20,059 nucleotides of DNA, from assembly GCA_963552605.1 (NCBI GenBank), contig CAUVKI010000039.1, positions 1-20,059 of the forward strand, written 5' to 3'. The notes beneath the pieces are model-generated. The model was given only the letters and a program-made list of their open reading frames with translations, searched no databases and was not told where the DNA came from. Below are positions 7,524 through 15,700 of the stretch, piece by piece. The translations under genes and the position numbers were made by a program. Source of the stretch: CAUVKI01 sp963552605. GTDB lineage: Bacteria > Bacillota > Clostridia > Tissierellales > Peptoniphilaceae. Each line of letters starts with the position of its first letter. Within the stretch, counting starts at the first letter, position 1.

Positions 7524-8144
7524 AACTTTTTGAAAGGAGAACTCTATTACGGAAAATGGCTCGGAGAGAAAAAGAAGCAAAGCAAGCGGAAAAAATTAAA
7601 AACTGCCATTGATGACACCCTCGCTCAAAAGCCATCTTCCTTTGAGAATTTTTAAAAAAAAATGGAAGAAGCCGGCTATGAAATAAAACACGGAAAACAC
7701 CTTGCTTTTCGATTAAACGGCGATAAGAAATTTATAAGGTGCAAAGATCATTCTCTTGGAGAAGATTACACGGAAGAAGCCATCAAAGAAAGAATTTTGG
7801 GAAAAAGAAACCCTCCGAAGCAGAAGGAAGAACCGAAAGATAAGATTGACCTGCTGATTGATATTCAAGAGAAAATCAAAGCCGGAAAAGGCGCCGGATG
7901 TGAACACTGGACAAAGATATTCAACTTAAAACAGGCAGCAAAAACATTGAGTTTTTTAATGGAAAACAAACTCACGGATTATGAAACATTAGAGGAAAAA
8001 GCAAAGCAGTTGGTCTTCGATTTTAATACTCTCTCCGCTCAGATGAAACAAGCGGAAAAAAGAATGCAGGACATCTCGGATCTGAAGAAACACATCTATC
8101 AATATGCCAAAACAACCCTAGACATTTGTAAGAAAATGTATTGA
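7524..8144 (+). pseudogene. Tn1549-type relaxase, C-terminal remnant
   Basis: The frame reads YYGKWLGEKK, then LKTAIDDTLAQKPSSFENF, a TAA stop at the place where a leucine codon (TTA) is expected, then KKMEEAGYEIKHGKHLAFR, KFIRCKDHSL, YTEEAIKERILGKR, LLIDIQEKIKAGKGAGCEHW and KIFNLKQAAKTLSFL. This is the conserved C-terminal half of the VirD2-like relaxases of Tn1549-type elements. The catalytic N-terminal domain is missing and a single nonsense codon interrupts the rest. The end also diverges after YQYAKT (about 8115), where the iron-module DNA begins. An ATG at 7662 could restart translation of a 160-residue coiled-coil-like protein, but relaxase activity is excluded. Confidence 0.85.
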
Positions 8145-8170
8145 CTAAAATAAATGAAGTAATATATAAT
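8141..8170 (+). promoter_or_regulatory. Promoter of the AraC regulator gene
   Basis: TTGACT (8141-8146) and TATAAT (8165-8170) are separated by 18 bases. The -35 overlaps the stop codon of the relaxase remnant. The expected transcription start, near 8177, falls just before the iron-box-like site at 8183. Confidence 0.7.
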
Positions 8171-8182
8171 GATACATTAAAG

Positions 8183-8201
8183 TTAGGTAAAGCTAATTTA
8201 A
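8183..8201 (+). promoter_or_regulatory. DtxR/IdeR-like iron box at araC promoter
   Basis: TTAGGTAAAGCTAATTTAA agrees at 14 of 19 positions with the DtxR/IdeR consensus TTAGGTTAGCCTAACCTAA, keeping the TTAG-N6-CTAA core. It lies just downstream of the -10 box, a typical repressor position. A second copy occurs at 9292. Binding by an iron-dependent repressor is inferred. Confidence 0.5.
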
Positions 8202-8226
8202 TTTGTTTGAGCGAAAGGAGGTATAC

Positions 8227-8271
8227 ATGTTGAATGAAATATTTTGTTTATTCTCAAGCGGATTACATTGA
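8227..8271 (+). CDS. Possible 14-codon leader ORF overlapping araC start
   Basis: An ATG at 8227 sits only 5 bases after GGAGG, whereas the AraC start at 8234 is 12 bases away, an unusually long spacing. The first ATG opens a different frame encoding MLNEIFCLFSSGLH and ends at 8271, inside araC. It could compete with or couple to AraC translation; it may equally be chance. Confidence 0.3.
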   Translation: MLNEIFCLFSSGLH

Positions 8272-9214
8272 TTTTTACAAAGCGGTTTCGTCATCTGTAA
8301 TTACTGATGGCAGGGAAACCATTTTTCATATATCTCCTTCTTGGGGGAACGGAACAGTTACTTTTTTTCATATCTCTGAGCATTCCAACTTTTTAATGTT
8401 CGATATCTGCTTTTCCGAAACTGTTGAAATCATATATGAGTTGCCTCGCGATCATTTTGAAATCGCTTATTGCGTAAAGGGCAATTCCGTATTGATAGAA
8501 GGGAAGAATAAAAAGGATATTTCTCCCAACACAATGACGCTTTCTATGGCTACTGTGTCAAAAGAAACAGCAAAGGGTATCTTGAAAATCCCAAAAGGCA
8601 TTCAGTATGTTAATCTTGCCTTTGCATTTTCAAAAGAAGCCTGCCGTCATTATTTTGGAAGTGTCGGTTTTAAATTGTGGAATACTGCATTAAATGGAGG
8701 CGACAGAGATGAACAATTTTTTTTAAATCAGGAGTTTTTGCCACAGGTACGAAATGCTTTTTTTCAAATTCAAAGCTGTGCCATAAAAGACAAAAATGCA
8801 AAATGCCTGTTCATCGAGAGTCGCATCTCAGAGATTATTTCTTATATCTGTGAGGCGGGATTAAGAGAAGAACACTTAGACATAGATGCCTTTGAAAAAG
8901 AGCAGATCAAAAAAATTCCTTCACGCATGACAGAAGACTTTCTAAATCCTCCTACTATTTCAGAACTTTCAAGGGAACTTGGTCTCAACATTACAAAGTT
9001 GAAAAAAGGCTTTAAGCTGCTATATGGTACCACCATATATGGATATCATAAAAAAGCGAAGTTGCAGCATGCCCGGGATCTTTTGCTAAATACTGAGCTG
9101 ACTATTTTAGATGTTGCTTATCAATCAGGGTATATTAGCCAAAGTCAATTTGGTGTTGCATTCAAAGAGGAGTTTGGAGTAACTCCATCTGATGTACGGA
9201 AAAATGGCTTTTAA
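8234..9214 (+). CDS. AraC-family regulator (YbtA-like) of the iron-type transporter cluster
   Basis: A 326-residue transcription factor. The N-terminal two thirds form a ligand-binding cupin-like region. The C-terminal 85 residues contain two helix-turn-helix motifs (ISELSRELGLNITKLKKGFK and DVAYQSGYISQSQFGVAFK) and the AraC end signature FGVTPSDVRK. An in-frame TGA directly upstream at 8231 forces the start to 8234. It lies in front of, and reads the same way as, two ABC half-transporters and an ECF set. By analogy with YbtA in yersiniabactin loci it may activate transporter genes when a chelate is present; ligand unknown. The gene has a DtxR-like box at its promoter. Confidence 0.88.
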   Translation: MKYFVYSQADYIDFYKAVSSSVITDGRETIFHISPSWGNGTVTFFHISEHSNFLMFDICFSETVEIIYELPRDHFEIAYCVKGNSVLIEGKNKKDISPNTMTLSMATVSKETAKGILKIPKGIQYVNLAFAFSKEACRHYFGSVGFKLWNTALNGGDRDEQFFLNQEFLPQVRNAFFQIQSCAIKDKNAKCLFIESRISEIISYICEAGLREEHLDIDAFEKEQIKKIPSRMTEDFLNPPTISELSRELGLNITKLKKGFKLLYGTTIYGYHKKAKLQHARDLLLNTELTILDVAYQSGYISQSQFGVAFKEEFGVTPSDVRKNGF

Positions 9215-9276
9215 AAAAATCTTTTTCAGATAATCTTTCACCCAATCGAAAGAGACTTTAAATAAAAAAGAAAGTT

Positions 9277-9320
9277 AAAATAATCCTATGGTTAGGTTAG
9301 TCTAATCATAGGATTATTTT
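9277..9320 (+). terminator. 19-bp hairpin between regulator and transporter genes
   Basis: AAAATAATCCTATGGTTAG (9277-9295) pairs with CTAATCATAGGATTATTTT (9302-9320) except for one G-T, around a 6-nt loop, and is followed by GTTTTGAG. It looks like a terminator or attenuator 21 bases before the first transporter start. The iron-box-like site at 9292-9310 lies inside it. No clear promoter is visible in 9215-9276, so transporter expression may depend on read-through from araC or on an activated promoter. Confidence 0.65.
9292..9310 (+). promoter_or_regulatory. DtxR/IdeR-like iron box before transporter operon
   Basis: TTAGGTTAGTCTAATCATA matches the DtxR/IdeR consensus at 15 of 19 positions, with the same TTAG-N6-CTAA core as the site at 8183. 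It overlaps the loop and inner stem of the hairpin at 9277-9320. Confidence 0.55.
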
Positions 9321-9341
9321 GTTTTGAGAGGAGGATTTTAT

Positions 9342-11087
9342 TTGAAAAGCGGAATTAGAACCTTGTTTCGATTTTTGAGCCGCAAAGAGCAAAAACGACT
9401 TTGTCTATCCGGCTTCTTTGCCATTTTATCTGCTATTTTCAGCGTGTTTCCTATGCTTGGTCTGTATCTAATCCTAAATGCCATTCTGGACGGACGTGAT
9501 TTTCATGGAAGTCTGCCCGGAATTTGTGTCTCTGTTGCAGGTATTTTTCTACAGGTCATCTTTCATGCGATATCTACTCGACTTTCACATCGAATTGCAT
9601 TCGAGGCTTTGTATGAAATACGAAGTCAGATTCTGCAAAAATTGTCAAGAATCAATCAAGGATATTTGGATGAGAATTCCTCAGGTAAACTGAAAAGTAT
9701 ATTGTTTGATGATGTGGAGCAACTTGAAATGTTTTACGGGCATCACTTTCCTGAAATATTGGGATGTCTCTTAGTTCCCATCGTTACGGCAATCTGCATG
9801 ATTGTCTTAGATTTTCGTATTGCGCTTACCCTTTTTCTACCTATTGCTATTTTTATTCTTTGCGTGCGTTCCATGGGAAAATTGCAAAACAAAAATTTTC
9901 CGGGTATGTTTCAGACATCACAGGCGATGAATACAGCTATGGTTGAATTCATTCATGGGATCAAGGAATTAAGAATATTCTCGGCGGAGAGCAAAATACA
10001 TTCACGGTTTGAACAGACGGCAAATGACTATCGTGAGTTCATGGTTAAGTGGTTTAAAGATTCCAGACATCTTATGACAATCAACACTGTCGTTATGAGT
10101 TCGGGTATCGTTTTTGTATTTCCGGTTGCGGGTTATTTGTACCTTCAAGGAGGCTTTAATATTTCCCGCCTTATGCTCTTTTTGTTCGTCTCCCTTTGCT
10201 TTGTAGCTCCATTATCCAAGATTGCAATTTATACACATATGCTCCATTTAAATGCCCAAATTGCAGAGCGTCTGAATGCTATGCTGATGTTGCCGGAATT
10301 AGATGCACCCGTAGATTTCGCAGAATTGGATAACTATTCTGTTACATTTGAAAATGTGTCTTTTGCTTATGGAGAAAAAGAAGTATTACACAATATCTCC
10401 TTTCAGGCAGATGAAAATAGAGTAACGGCTCTTGTTGGTCCATCAGGAAGTGGGAAAAGCACTATCGCAAAGCTGATTGACCGCTTCTGGGATGTAAACG
10501 GCGGCATAATTCGCATTGGCGGTATCGACATTCGTAAGATATCGAGGGGACAGCTCGCTGAAATAGTTTCTTTTGTAACTCAAGATATTACTATTTTCGA
10601 GATGTCTATCATGGAAAACATAAAGCTTGGAAATCCGAATGCATCCTTTGATGAAATCGTGAAAGCGGCACAAGCTGCCTGTTGTCATGATTTTATCTCA
10701 GACTTACCGAATGGTTATGACACAAAACTGGGAAAGGGAACGCTCTTATCAGGTGGAGAAAAGCAACGAATTTCTCTTGCGCGTGCGATTCTTAAAAACG
10801 CACCTATTCTAGTTCTTGATGAAGCAACCGCTTATTGCGATCCCGACAATGAAGCAGAATTACAAAAAGCACTTTCCGCTCTTGCTAAAGGAAAAACTGT
10901 GATTATCATTGCCCATCGCCTTTCTTCTGTTGCTGACGCAGATCAGATTCTCTTAATCAAAGACGGATGTTTGATTGATCACGGTACACATGACGATTTG
11001 TTAAATCAATCAACGGCGTACTCTGATATGTGGCAAGCATTTCTCATGTCTGAACGCTGGTTTGCCGGGAGGAAAGAATATGTTTAG
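9342..11087 (+). CDS. ABC half-transporter, YbtP/IrtA-like (first of pair)
   Basis: A 581-residue fused permease-ATPase. About six membrane helices in residues 15-310 are followed by a nucleotide-binding domain: Walker A GPSGSGKST near residue 366, signature LSGGEKQR near 468, Walker B ILVLDEATAYCDPDNE near 488 and switch His in IIAHRLSS. The TTG at 9342 is preferred as start because GAGAGGAGG lies 7 bases upstream; an earlier in-frame TTG overlaps that site. It should pair with the next gene as a heterodimer. The exporter fold is shared by real exporters and by siderophore importers (YbtPQ, IrtAB). The regulator, iron boxes and ECF neighbours favour import of a metal chelate. The siderophore-reductase domain of IrtA is absent. 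Confidence 0.85.
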   Translation: MKSGIRTLFRFLSRKEQKRLCLSGFFAILSAIFSVFPMLGLYLILNAILDGRDFHGSLPGICVSVAGIFLQVIFHAISTRLSHRIAFEALYEIRSQILQKLSRINQGYLDENSSGKLKSILFDDVEQLEMFYGHHFPEILGCLLVPIVTAICMIVLDFRIALTLFLPIAIFILCVRSMGKLQNKNFPGMFQTSQAMNTAMVEFIHGIKELRIFSAESKIHSRFEQTANDYREFMVKWFKDSRHLMTINTVVMSSGIVFVFPVAGYLYLQGGFNISRLMLFLFVSLCFVAPLSKIAIYTHMLHLNAQIAERLNAMLMLPELDAPVDFAELDNYSVTFENVSFAYGEKEVLHNISFQADENRVTALVGPSGSGKSTIAKLIDRFWDVNGGIIRIGGIDIRKISRGQLAEIVSFVTQDITIFEMSIMENIKLGNPNASFDEIVKAAQAACCHDFISDLPNGYDTKLGKGTLLSGGEKQRISLARAILKNAPILVLDEATAYCDPDNEAELQKALSALAKGKTVIIIAHRLSSVADADQILLIKDGCLIDHGTHDDLLNQSTAYSDMWQAFLMSERWFAGRKEYV

Positions 11088-12819
11088 GCGAATCCAACGA
11101 ATTTTACAGATTGCAGGTCAAAAAAAATCTGCATTGATTACAGCTGTGCTATTCAATGTATTGAAAGCATTTTGCACTGGCGGAACCTATATTGCACTCC
11201 TTTTTGCTCTGACTGATTTGATTTCTAAAAGTTTTGAAAGCCGAAGCTTGCTGATTTATAGTGGAATATTGGTTTCTCTGCTGGTTTTGCGGTATATGTT
11301 TGAGTATACTGTAAACAGTTTACAGTCTTCAGCCGGATATGAAATGATGTGTGACCTCCGTATAAAAGAAACAAACCGACTTACAACGCTTCCTTTGGGA
11401 GATTTTCAAAGAGAAGGTGTAGGAAAGTTGGCTTCCGTTTTCACCAATGATATGAGTTTTGTGGAAATGTATTGCATCAGTACTCTGTCCGGATTTATTG
11501 CAGGAATGACAGTTGTAATATCAACATCAATCGTGATGCTGATCACTGATTGGCGGTTGGCACTTTGTGCAATGGTGGGTTTTGTTCCTGCATGGTTTGT
11601 GTACAAAGACAGCAGAAAAAAATTCATTCGTTATGGAGAACAGCGGCAGGAAAAAAGCCAAAAGTGTATCGGAAGCATGCTGGAATACCTCTCCGGCATG
11701 GAGACAATCCGTTCCTACCGGATGACGGACCACATTTTTAATAAAATGGATAAAACCCTACAAGGATATCGAGATGCTTCAGAAAATTATGAGCTCAAAG
11801 CTCAGATTCCAATGATGTGGTTTCAGCTCTTTGTACGCTTGGGAATGGCATTGATTTTCGTGTGTGGTCTCCTTTTCTATTTTGCAGGAATGACTTCGTT
11901 GCCGGTATTCCTATTCTTCGCTGTTATCAGTGCAAGTTATTATCAGCCGGTAGAATCACTTCTCCTTGATTTTGGAACCCTAAATCTAATGGACATCAGC
12001 TTGGATCATATCGAAGAATTACATGATAAGGAGCCGCTTCCCAACGGAGATAGCGAAACGATATCCTCTTGTGAACTGAAGGCAGAACAAGTTTCTTTCA
12101 CATATGACAATGAAACGGAATATGCTGTGGAAGGCATCACTGCCATAATTCCTGAACACTCGTTTACAGCCATAGTTGGACAATCCGGAAGTGGTAAAAC
12201 GACACTTCTTCTCTTACTAGCACGATTTTGGGATGTGAAAAACGGTACGATTAGAATCGGTGGAACGGATGTTAGAGACATCCCATATATGGAACTGCTG
12301 AAGTCTATTTCTGTCGTTTTTCAGGATGTTTATCTTTTTTCAGGTACAATTGCGGATAACATCCGCATGGGAAGACCGAATGCCACGCAGGAGGAAATAA
12401 TTACTGCGGCAAAGTCTGCCTGCTGTCACGATTTTATTATGGCAATGCCGGAAGGTTATGATACTTTGATCGGCTCAGGTGGAAACACTTTGTCCGGAGG
12501 AGAAAGACAGCGGATATCAATTGCACGAGCTATTTTGAAGGATGCTCCTATTATTTTGATGGACGAGGCACTTTCCAGTATAGATCCTCAAAATGCACTT
12601 GAAATTCAAAAGGGACTGGACATACTGACAAAAGGAAAAACGGTCGTTATGATCGCTCATACTCTCTCCTACATTCGCTTTGCGGATCAGATCATAGTGA
12701 TGGACAATGGGAAAATAGTAGAGTTAGGCACTCATGACGACTTGCTGACAAAGGAGGGACTTTATACGGATATGTGGGAAAAAGAACATACAATGAAAAG
12801 GTGGAAGCTCCATGTTTAA
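11080..12819 (+). CDS. ABC half-transporter, YbtQ/IrtB-like (second of pair)
   Basis: A 579-residue fused permease-ATPase with membrane helices in about residues 15-310. The ATPase domain has Walker A GQSGSGKTT near 367, signature LSGGERQR near 470 and Walker B IILMDEALSSIDPQN near 490 (Leu-Ser-Ser instead of the usual Thr-Ser-Ser), with switch His in MIAHTLSY. The ATG at 11080 follows GGGAGGAAAG and overlaps the previous stop by 8 bases (ATGTTTAG); a longer in-frame start lies upstream but places the ribosome site inside the gene. Tight coupling supports a heterodimer with the preceding protein. Confidence 0.86.
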   Translation: MFRRIQRILQIAGQKKSALITAVLFNVLKAFCTGGTYIALLFALTDLISKSFESRSLLIYSGILVSLLVLRYMFEYTVNSLQSSAGYEMMCDLRIKETNRLTTLPLGDFQREGVGKLASVFTNDMSFVEMYCISTLSGFIAGMTVVISTSIVMLITDWRLALCAMVGFVPAWFVYKDSRKKFIRYGEQRQEKSQKCIGSMLEYLSGMETIRSYRMTDHIFNKMDKTLQGYRDASENYELKAQIPMMWFQLFVRLGMALIFVCGLLFYFAGMTSLPVFLFFAVISASYYQPVESLLLDFGTLNLMDISLDHIEELHDKEPLPNGDSETISSCELKAEQVSFTYDNETEYAVEGITAIIPEHSFTAIVGQSGSGKTTLLLLLARFWDVKNGTIRIGGTDVRDIPYMELLKSISVVFQDVYLFSGTIADNIRMGRPNATQEEIITAAKSACCHDFIMAMPEGYDTLIGSGGNTLSGGERQRISIARAILKDAPIILMDEALSSIDPQNALEIQKGLDILTKGKTVVMIAHTLSYIRFADQIIVMDNGKIVELGTHDDLLTKEGLYTDMWEKEHTMKRWKLHV

Positions 12820-13516
12820 AGCACGAAAGCCGGATCCCCGCGTATGGATTTTGTTTACTGCTACCTCAAGTATGCTTGCGTTTATGATGCCCAAACGTGT
12901 TCTTTTTCCAATTTATGCAATTGGAATGGTATTGTTGGCGGCACTGTTCTGTCTTGGATCCAAAAAAGTTGCATTAAAGGCAGCTCTTCCCTATATAGCA
13001 ATCATCGTTTGGGAGTTGATTGCAGAACATTTTAAACTACCTATCGTAGGGGCAACTTTCTCAATGATTAAAATAATCATACTTCTGTATGAGCCGCCTC
13101 TGTTGTGCGGACTAATCATTGCAAAAGCCATAAAGCTGAGCGAATTGCTTACGGCATTAGCCAATATGCGACTTTCAAAAAAGCTGATTCTACCGCTTGC
13201 CGTTGCATTTCGATATTTTCCAACTTTGAAAATGGAAGTGGGCAGTATACGAGAAAGTTTACTGCTAAGGGATATGAAGCCCTCTTTTTTGCATCCGGTT
13301 CAGTCGATGGAAAACTATTTGATTCCGATTTTGATGCGGAGCTTGAAAGTAAGTGATGAGCTGTCACAGTCGGCACTTTGCAGAGGCTACAGCCTTGCAG
13401 GTAGTCGCGGAACACTTGTTCCGGTTGTTTTGCGACCTTTGGACTATATTTTATTTGCAGTCATCATCTTCTGGGATGCTTTACTTTGGATATGGGGAGG
13501 TGGTTATATTGCTTGA
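12812..13516 (+). CDS. ECF transporter transmembrane component EcfT (CbiQ family)
   Basis: A 234-residue membrane protein with 4-6 hydrophobic helices. It carries the two EcfT coupling-helix motifs: RESLLLRDMK near 150 and SALCRGYSL near 190 (Ala-x-x-Arg and Ala-x-Arg-Gly types). It docks the ATPases to the substrate-binding S component in energy-coupling-factor importers. The ATG overlaps the previous stop by 8 bases (ATGTTTAA). Both its partners, the ATPase and the S component, are encoded directly downstream. Confidence 0.88.
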   Translation: MFKARKPDPRVWILFTATSSMLAFMMPKRVLFPIYAIGMVLLAALFCLGSKKVALKAALPYIAIIVWELIAEHFKLPIVGATFSMIKIIILLYEPPLLCGLIIAKAIKLSELLTALANMRLSKKLILPLAVAFRYFPTLKMEVGSIRESLLLRDMKPSFLHPVQSMENYLIPILMRSLKVSDELSQSALCRGYSLAGSRGTLVPVVLRPLDYILFAVIIFWDALLWIWGGGYIA

Positions 13517-14996
13517 GATAAAGAATTTAAGCGTGAAATACGCTGGGGCGGAAGCAGAAAGCTTATATCAGTTTTCATTATCTGTAAAGAAAGGTGAGTG
13601 CGTTCTGCTGACCGGAGCTTCCGGGTGTGGGAAAACGACCGTTACCCGTTGTTTGAACGGACTTCTTCCAAACTTCTATTCCTGTGAAATGCAGGGAGAA
13701 ATCTTTATTAACGGCAGAGAAATTTCCACCTTGAGTATGAAAGAAATTGCATCATTAACAGGTTCCGTTTTTCAAGATCCCAGGTCGCAGTTTTTCACGC
13801 TGGATGTAGATTCGGAAATTGCTTTCCCTTGTGAAAATCTCGGACTTGCACAAGCTGAAATTCAGGAAAGGGTATTGTCTGCCGCAAGCCTTACAGGCGC
13901 CACGCATTTGTTAGAGAGAAAGGTTACAGAGCTTTCCAGTGGTCAGAAGCAAAGTGTTGCGATTGCCTCCGCTTGTGCACTACATCCGAAAATTCTTGTT
14001 CTGGATGAACCGTCAGCAAATCTCGACAAGGAAGCAACCGAACGTCTGAAGCAAATCCTTTTGAATCTGAAAAGTAAAGGTACTACAATCCTTATTTCTG
14101 AACATAAGATTTATTGGTTGGCAGGACTTTGTGATCGAATGATATATTTGGAGAACGGAAGAAAACGCATAGAATTGTCCGCAAACGAGTTTCAGTGCAT
14201 GAAAATCGACGAAAGCAGACACCTTGGATTGCGGTGTGTTTCCCCTTACTGGAAGGAAATGAAAAAAACTGTTCAATCGGATTTTATCGAAAAGGTAAAA
14301 GGGAAACAAATTTCATTCCGCTATAATAAAGAGGCTCCTATTTTTGATGAACTGGACTTCTCCATACCGTCCGGTGAGGTAATCGGGATTGTTGGGGAAA
14401 ACGGTATCGGTAAAAGCACCTTGGCAAGATTATGCGTCGGGCTGGAACAGCCTCGAAGAGGCGATATTTTTCTCGATGGGAAAAAGTGCAACAAAAAAGA
14501 GCGGATTCAAAAATCGTACTATGTTATGCAGGATGCAGACTATCAACTTTTTTCTGACAGCGTGATAGGAGAATTAACAGTCGGTAAGGAAGACAACAAA
14601 GAGACAAACGAGGAAGCCATACAGATATTGGATCGGCTGGGAATCCTTTCATACAAGGATCGCCATCCGGGAAGCTTATCCGGTGGTGAAAAGCAGCGTG
14701 TTACAATTGCTGTCGCACTGATGAAAAATGCAGAAATTTTACTCTTCGATGAACCTACCAGTGGGCTGGATGGGAGAAATATGTTGCGTGTCTCTGAGCT
14801 TCTGAAGGACTTGGCAAAGCAAGGAAAAACCGTATTGGTTATTTCTCACGATGCAGAATTTCTCCTTGAAACCTCTGCTCACCTATTGTATTTAGAACGT
14901 TGCAGAGCTCCTACCCTGATTCCGTTTTGTAAGGAAAATCGAGAGCAGATTTATCAAATTTTATTTTCTGAAAGGAGTAAGAATAATGAACAATGA
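13509..14996 (+). CDS. Fused double ATPase EcfA-EcfA' of ECF transporter
   Basis: A 495-residue protein containing two complete ABC ATPase domains in one chain. Domain 1 has Walker A GASGCGKTT, signature LSSGQKQS (Ser-Ser-Gly in place of Ser-Gly-Gly) and Walker B LVLDEPSANLD. Domain 2 has Walker A GENGIGKST, signature LSGGEKQR and Walker B LLFDEPTSGLD. The TTG at 13509, after GGGGAGGTGG, gives MLEIKNLSVKY at a proper domain start and overlaps EcfT by 8 bases; a much earlier in-frame ATG would add an unrelated extension. It replaces the usual separate EcfA1/EcfA2 and powers the import complex with EcfT and the S component. Confidence 0.88.
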   Translation: MLEIKNLSVKYAGAEAESLYQFSLSVKKGECVLLTGASGCGKTTVTRCLNGLLPNFYSCEMQGEIFINGREISTLSMKEIASLTGSVFQDPRSQFFTLDVDSEIAFPCENLGLAQAEIQERVLSAASLTGATHLLERKVTELSSGQKQSVAIASACALHPKILVLDEPSANLDKEATERLKQILLNLKSKGTTILISEHKIYWLAGLCDRMIYLENGRKRIELSANEFQCMKIDESRHLGLRCVSPYWKEMKKTVQSDFIEKVKGKQISFRYNKEAPIFDELDFSIPSGEVIGIVGENGIGKSTLARLCVGLEQPRRGDIFLDGKKCNKKERIQKSYYVMQDADYQLFSDSVIGELTVGKEDNKETNEEAIQILDRLGILSYKDRHPGSLSGGEKQRVTIAVALMKNAEILLFDEPTSGLDGRNMLRVSELLKDLAKQGKTVLVISHDAEFLLETSAHLLYLERCRAPTLIPFCKENREQIYQILFSERSKNNEQ

Positions 14997-15585
14997 TGTG
15001 AAAAAAGAAAAATTAGAAGTTAAGGATCTCATCTTGATTGGTGTGATGGCAATTCTTCTTTACGCTTGTATGTTTGTAGTGGTTTTGATTTTGGGCATGA
15101 ATCCGCTTACTTATTTATTTGCACCGGCTATTTCAGGAATCCCGGCAGGGATCGTTATGATGCTGCTTTTGTCAAAAGCTCCAAAAAAGGGAACTTTTTT
15201 CCTTGCCGCATCAGTGGTTGCTGTATTCTTTTGGATTATGGGAAGGCTTCCACTGGATGTAATCACAATGGTGGTTTGTGGATTGATTGGCGAGCTTCTT
15301 TACGGAGCACTGGGTCGGAAAAGTTTTCGAGGGATGGCGATGGCACATGCCGTTTATACTTGCGGGTTGACGCTGGTTGCTTTTATTTCTGTTGTACTTT
15401 TGAAAGATGCATTTGCAGAAGCATTTGCCATGTATGGCGAAAGTTATATCAGCAAAATAATCGAATTGGTGACACCGCTCAGCCTTGCCGGACTGTGCCT
15501 GCTTTCTGCGTTATGCGGTATAATCGGCGCTTATATCGGAAAATTTTTGCTGAAAAAGCATTTTGAAAAAGCTGGTGTCCTTTGA
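14986..15585 (+). CDS. ECF substrate-binding S component, Trep_Strep/MptD-like
   Basis: A 199-residue membrane protein with about six hydrophobic segments, a charged N-terminus and a basic C-terminus. Length and topology, and sequence such as FAPAISGIPAGIVMMLLL and LPLDVITMVVCGLIGELLYG, fit the MptD/Trep_Strep family of putative ECF specificity subunits. The ATG overlaps the ATPase gene by 11 bases with GGAGTAAG upstream. This subunit would set the substrate of the ECF importer. The family's ligand is not known to me, but here it is bundled with siderophore-type transporters and iron boxes. Confidence 0.82.
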   Translation: MNNDVKKEKLEVKDLILIGVMAILLYACMFVVVLILGMNPLTYLFAPAISGIPAGIVMMLLLSKAPKKGTFFLAASVVAVFFWIMGRLPLDVITMVVCGLIGELLYGALGRKSFRGMAMAHAVYTCGLTLVAFISVVLLKDAFAEAFAMYGESYISKIIELVTPLSLAGLCLLSALCGIIGAYIGKFLLKKHFEKAGVL

Positions 15586-15615
15586 TAAGTTGCGTTTAAT
15601 GATAATATAACAAAT

Positions 15616-15667
15616 GCTGCACTGATTTTTTGATGTGATGTAAATCTTCTAAGCAAGTCAGTGCAGC
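15616..15667 (+). terminator. Inverted repeat ending the transporter operon
   Basis: GCTGCACTGA (15616-15625) and TCAGTGCAGC (15658-15667) form a perfect 10-bp stem with a 32-nt loop, followed by TTATTTC. It sits 30 bases after the last transporter stop. It may be a terminator with a long loop or an old recombinase-binding site near the integrase. Confidence 0.5.
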
Positions 15668-15700
15668 TTATTTCATAAAAAAAGGAAGGAGGTATAAGCG

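Noticed and set aside
11308..11326. Palindrome ACTGTAAACAGTTTACAGT
   Set aside because: It is a near-perfect dyad but lies deep inside the second ABC transporter gene, away from any start; probably chance codon use, so no operator is called.
13353..13508. Extension of the double ATPase gene upstream of 13509
   Set aside because: It lies wholly within EcfT in another frame, has no ABC-domain sequence, and a good ribosome site precedes the TTG at 13509.
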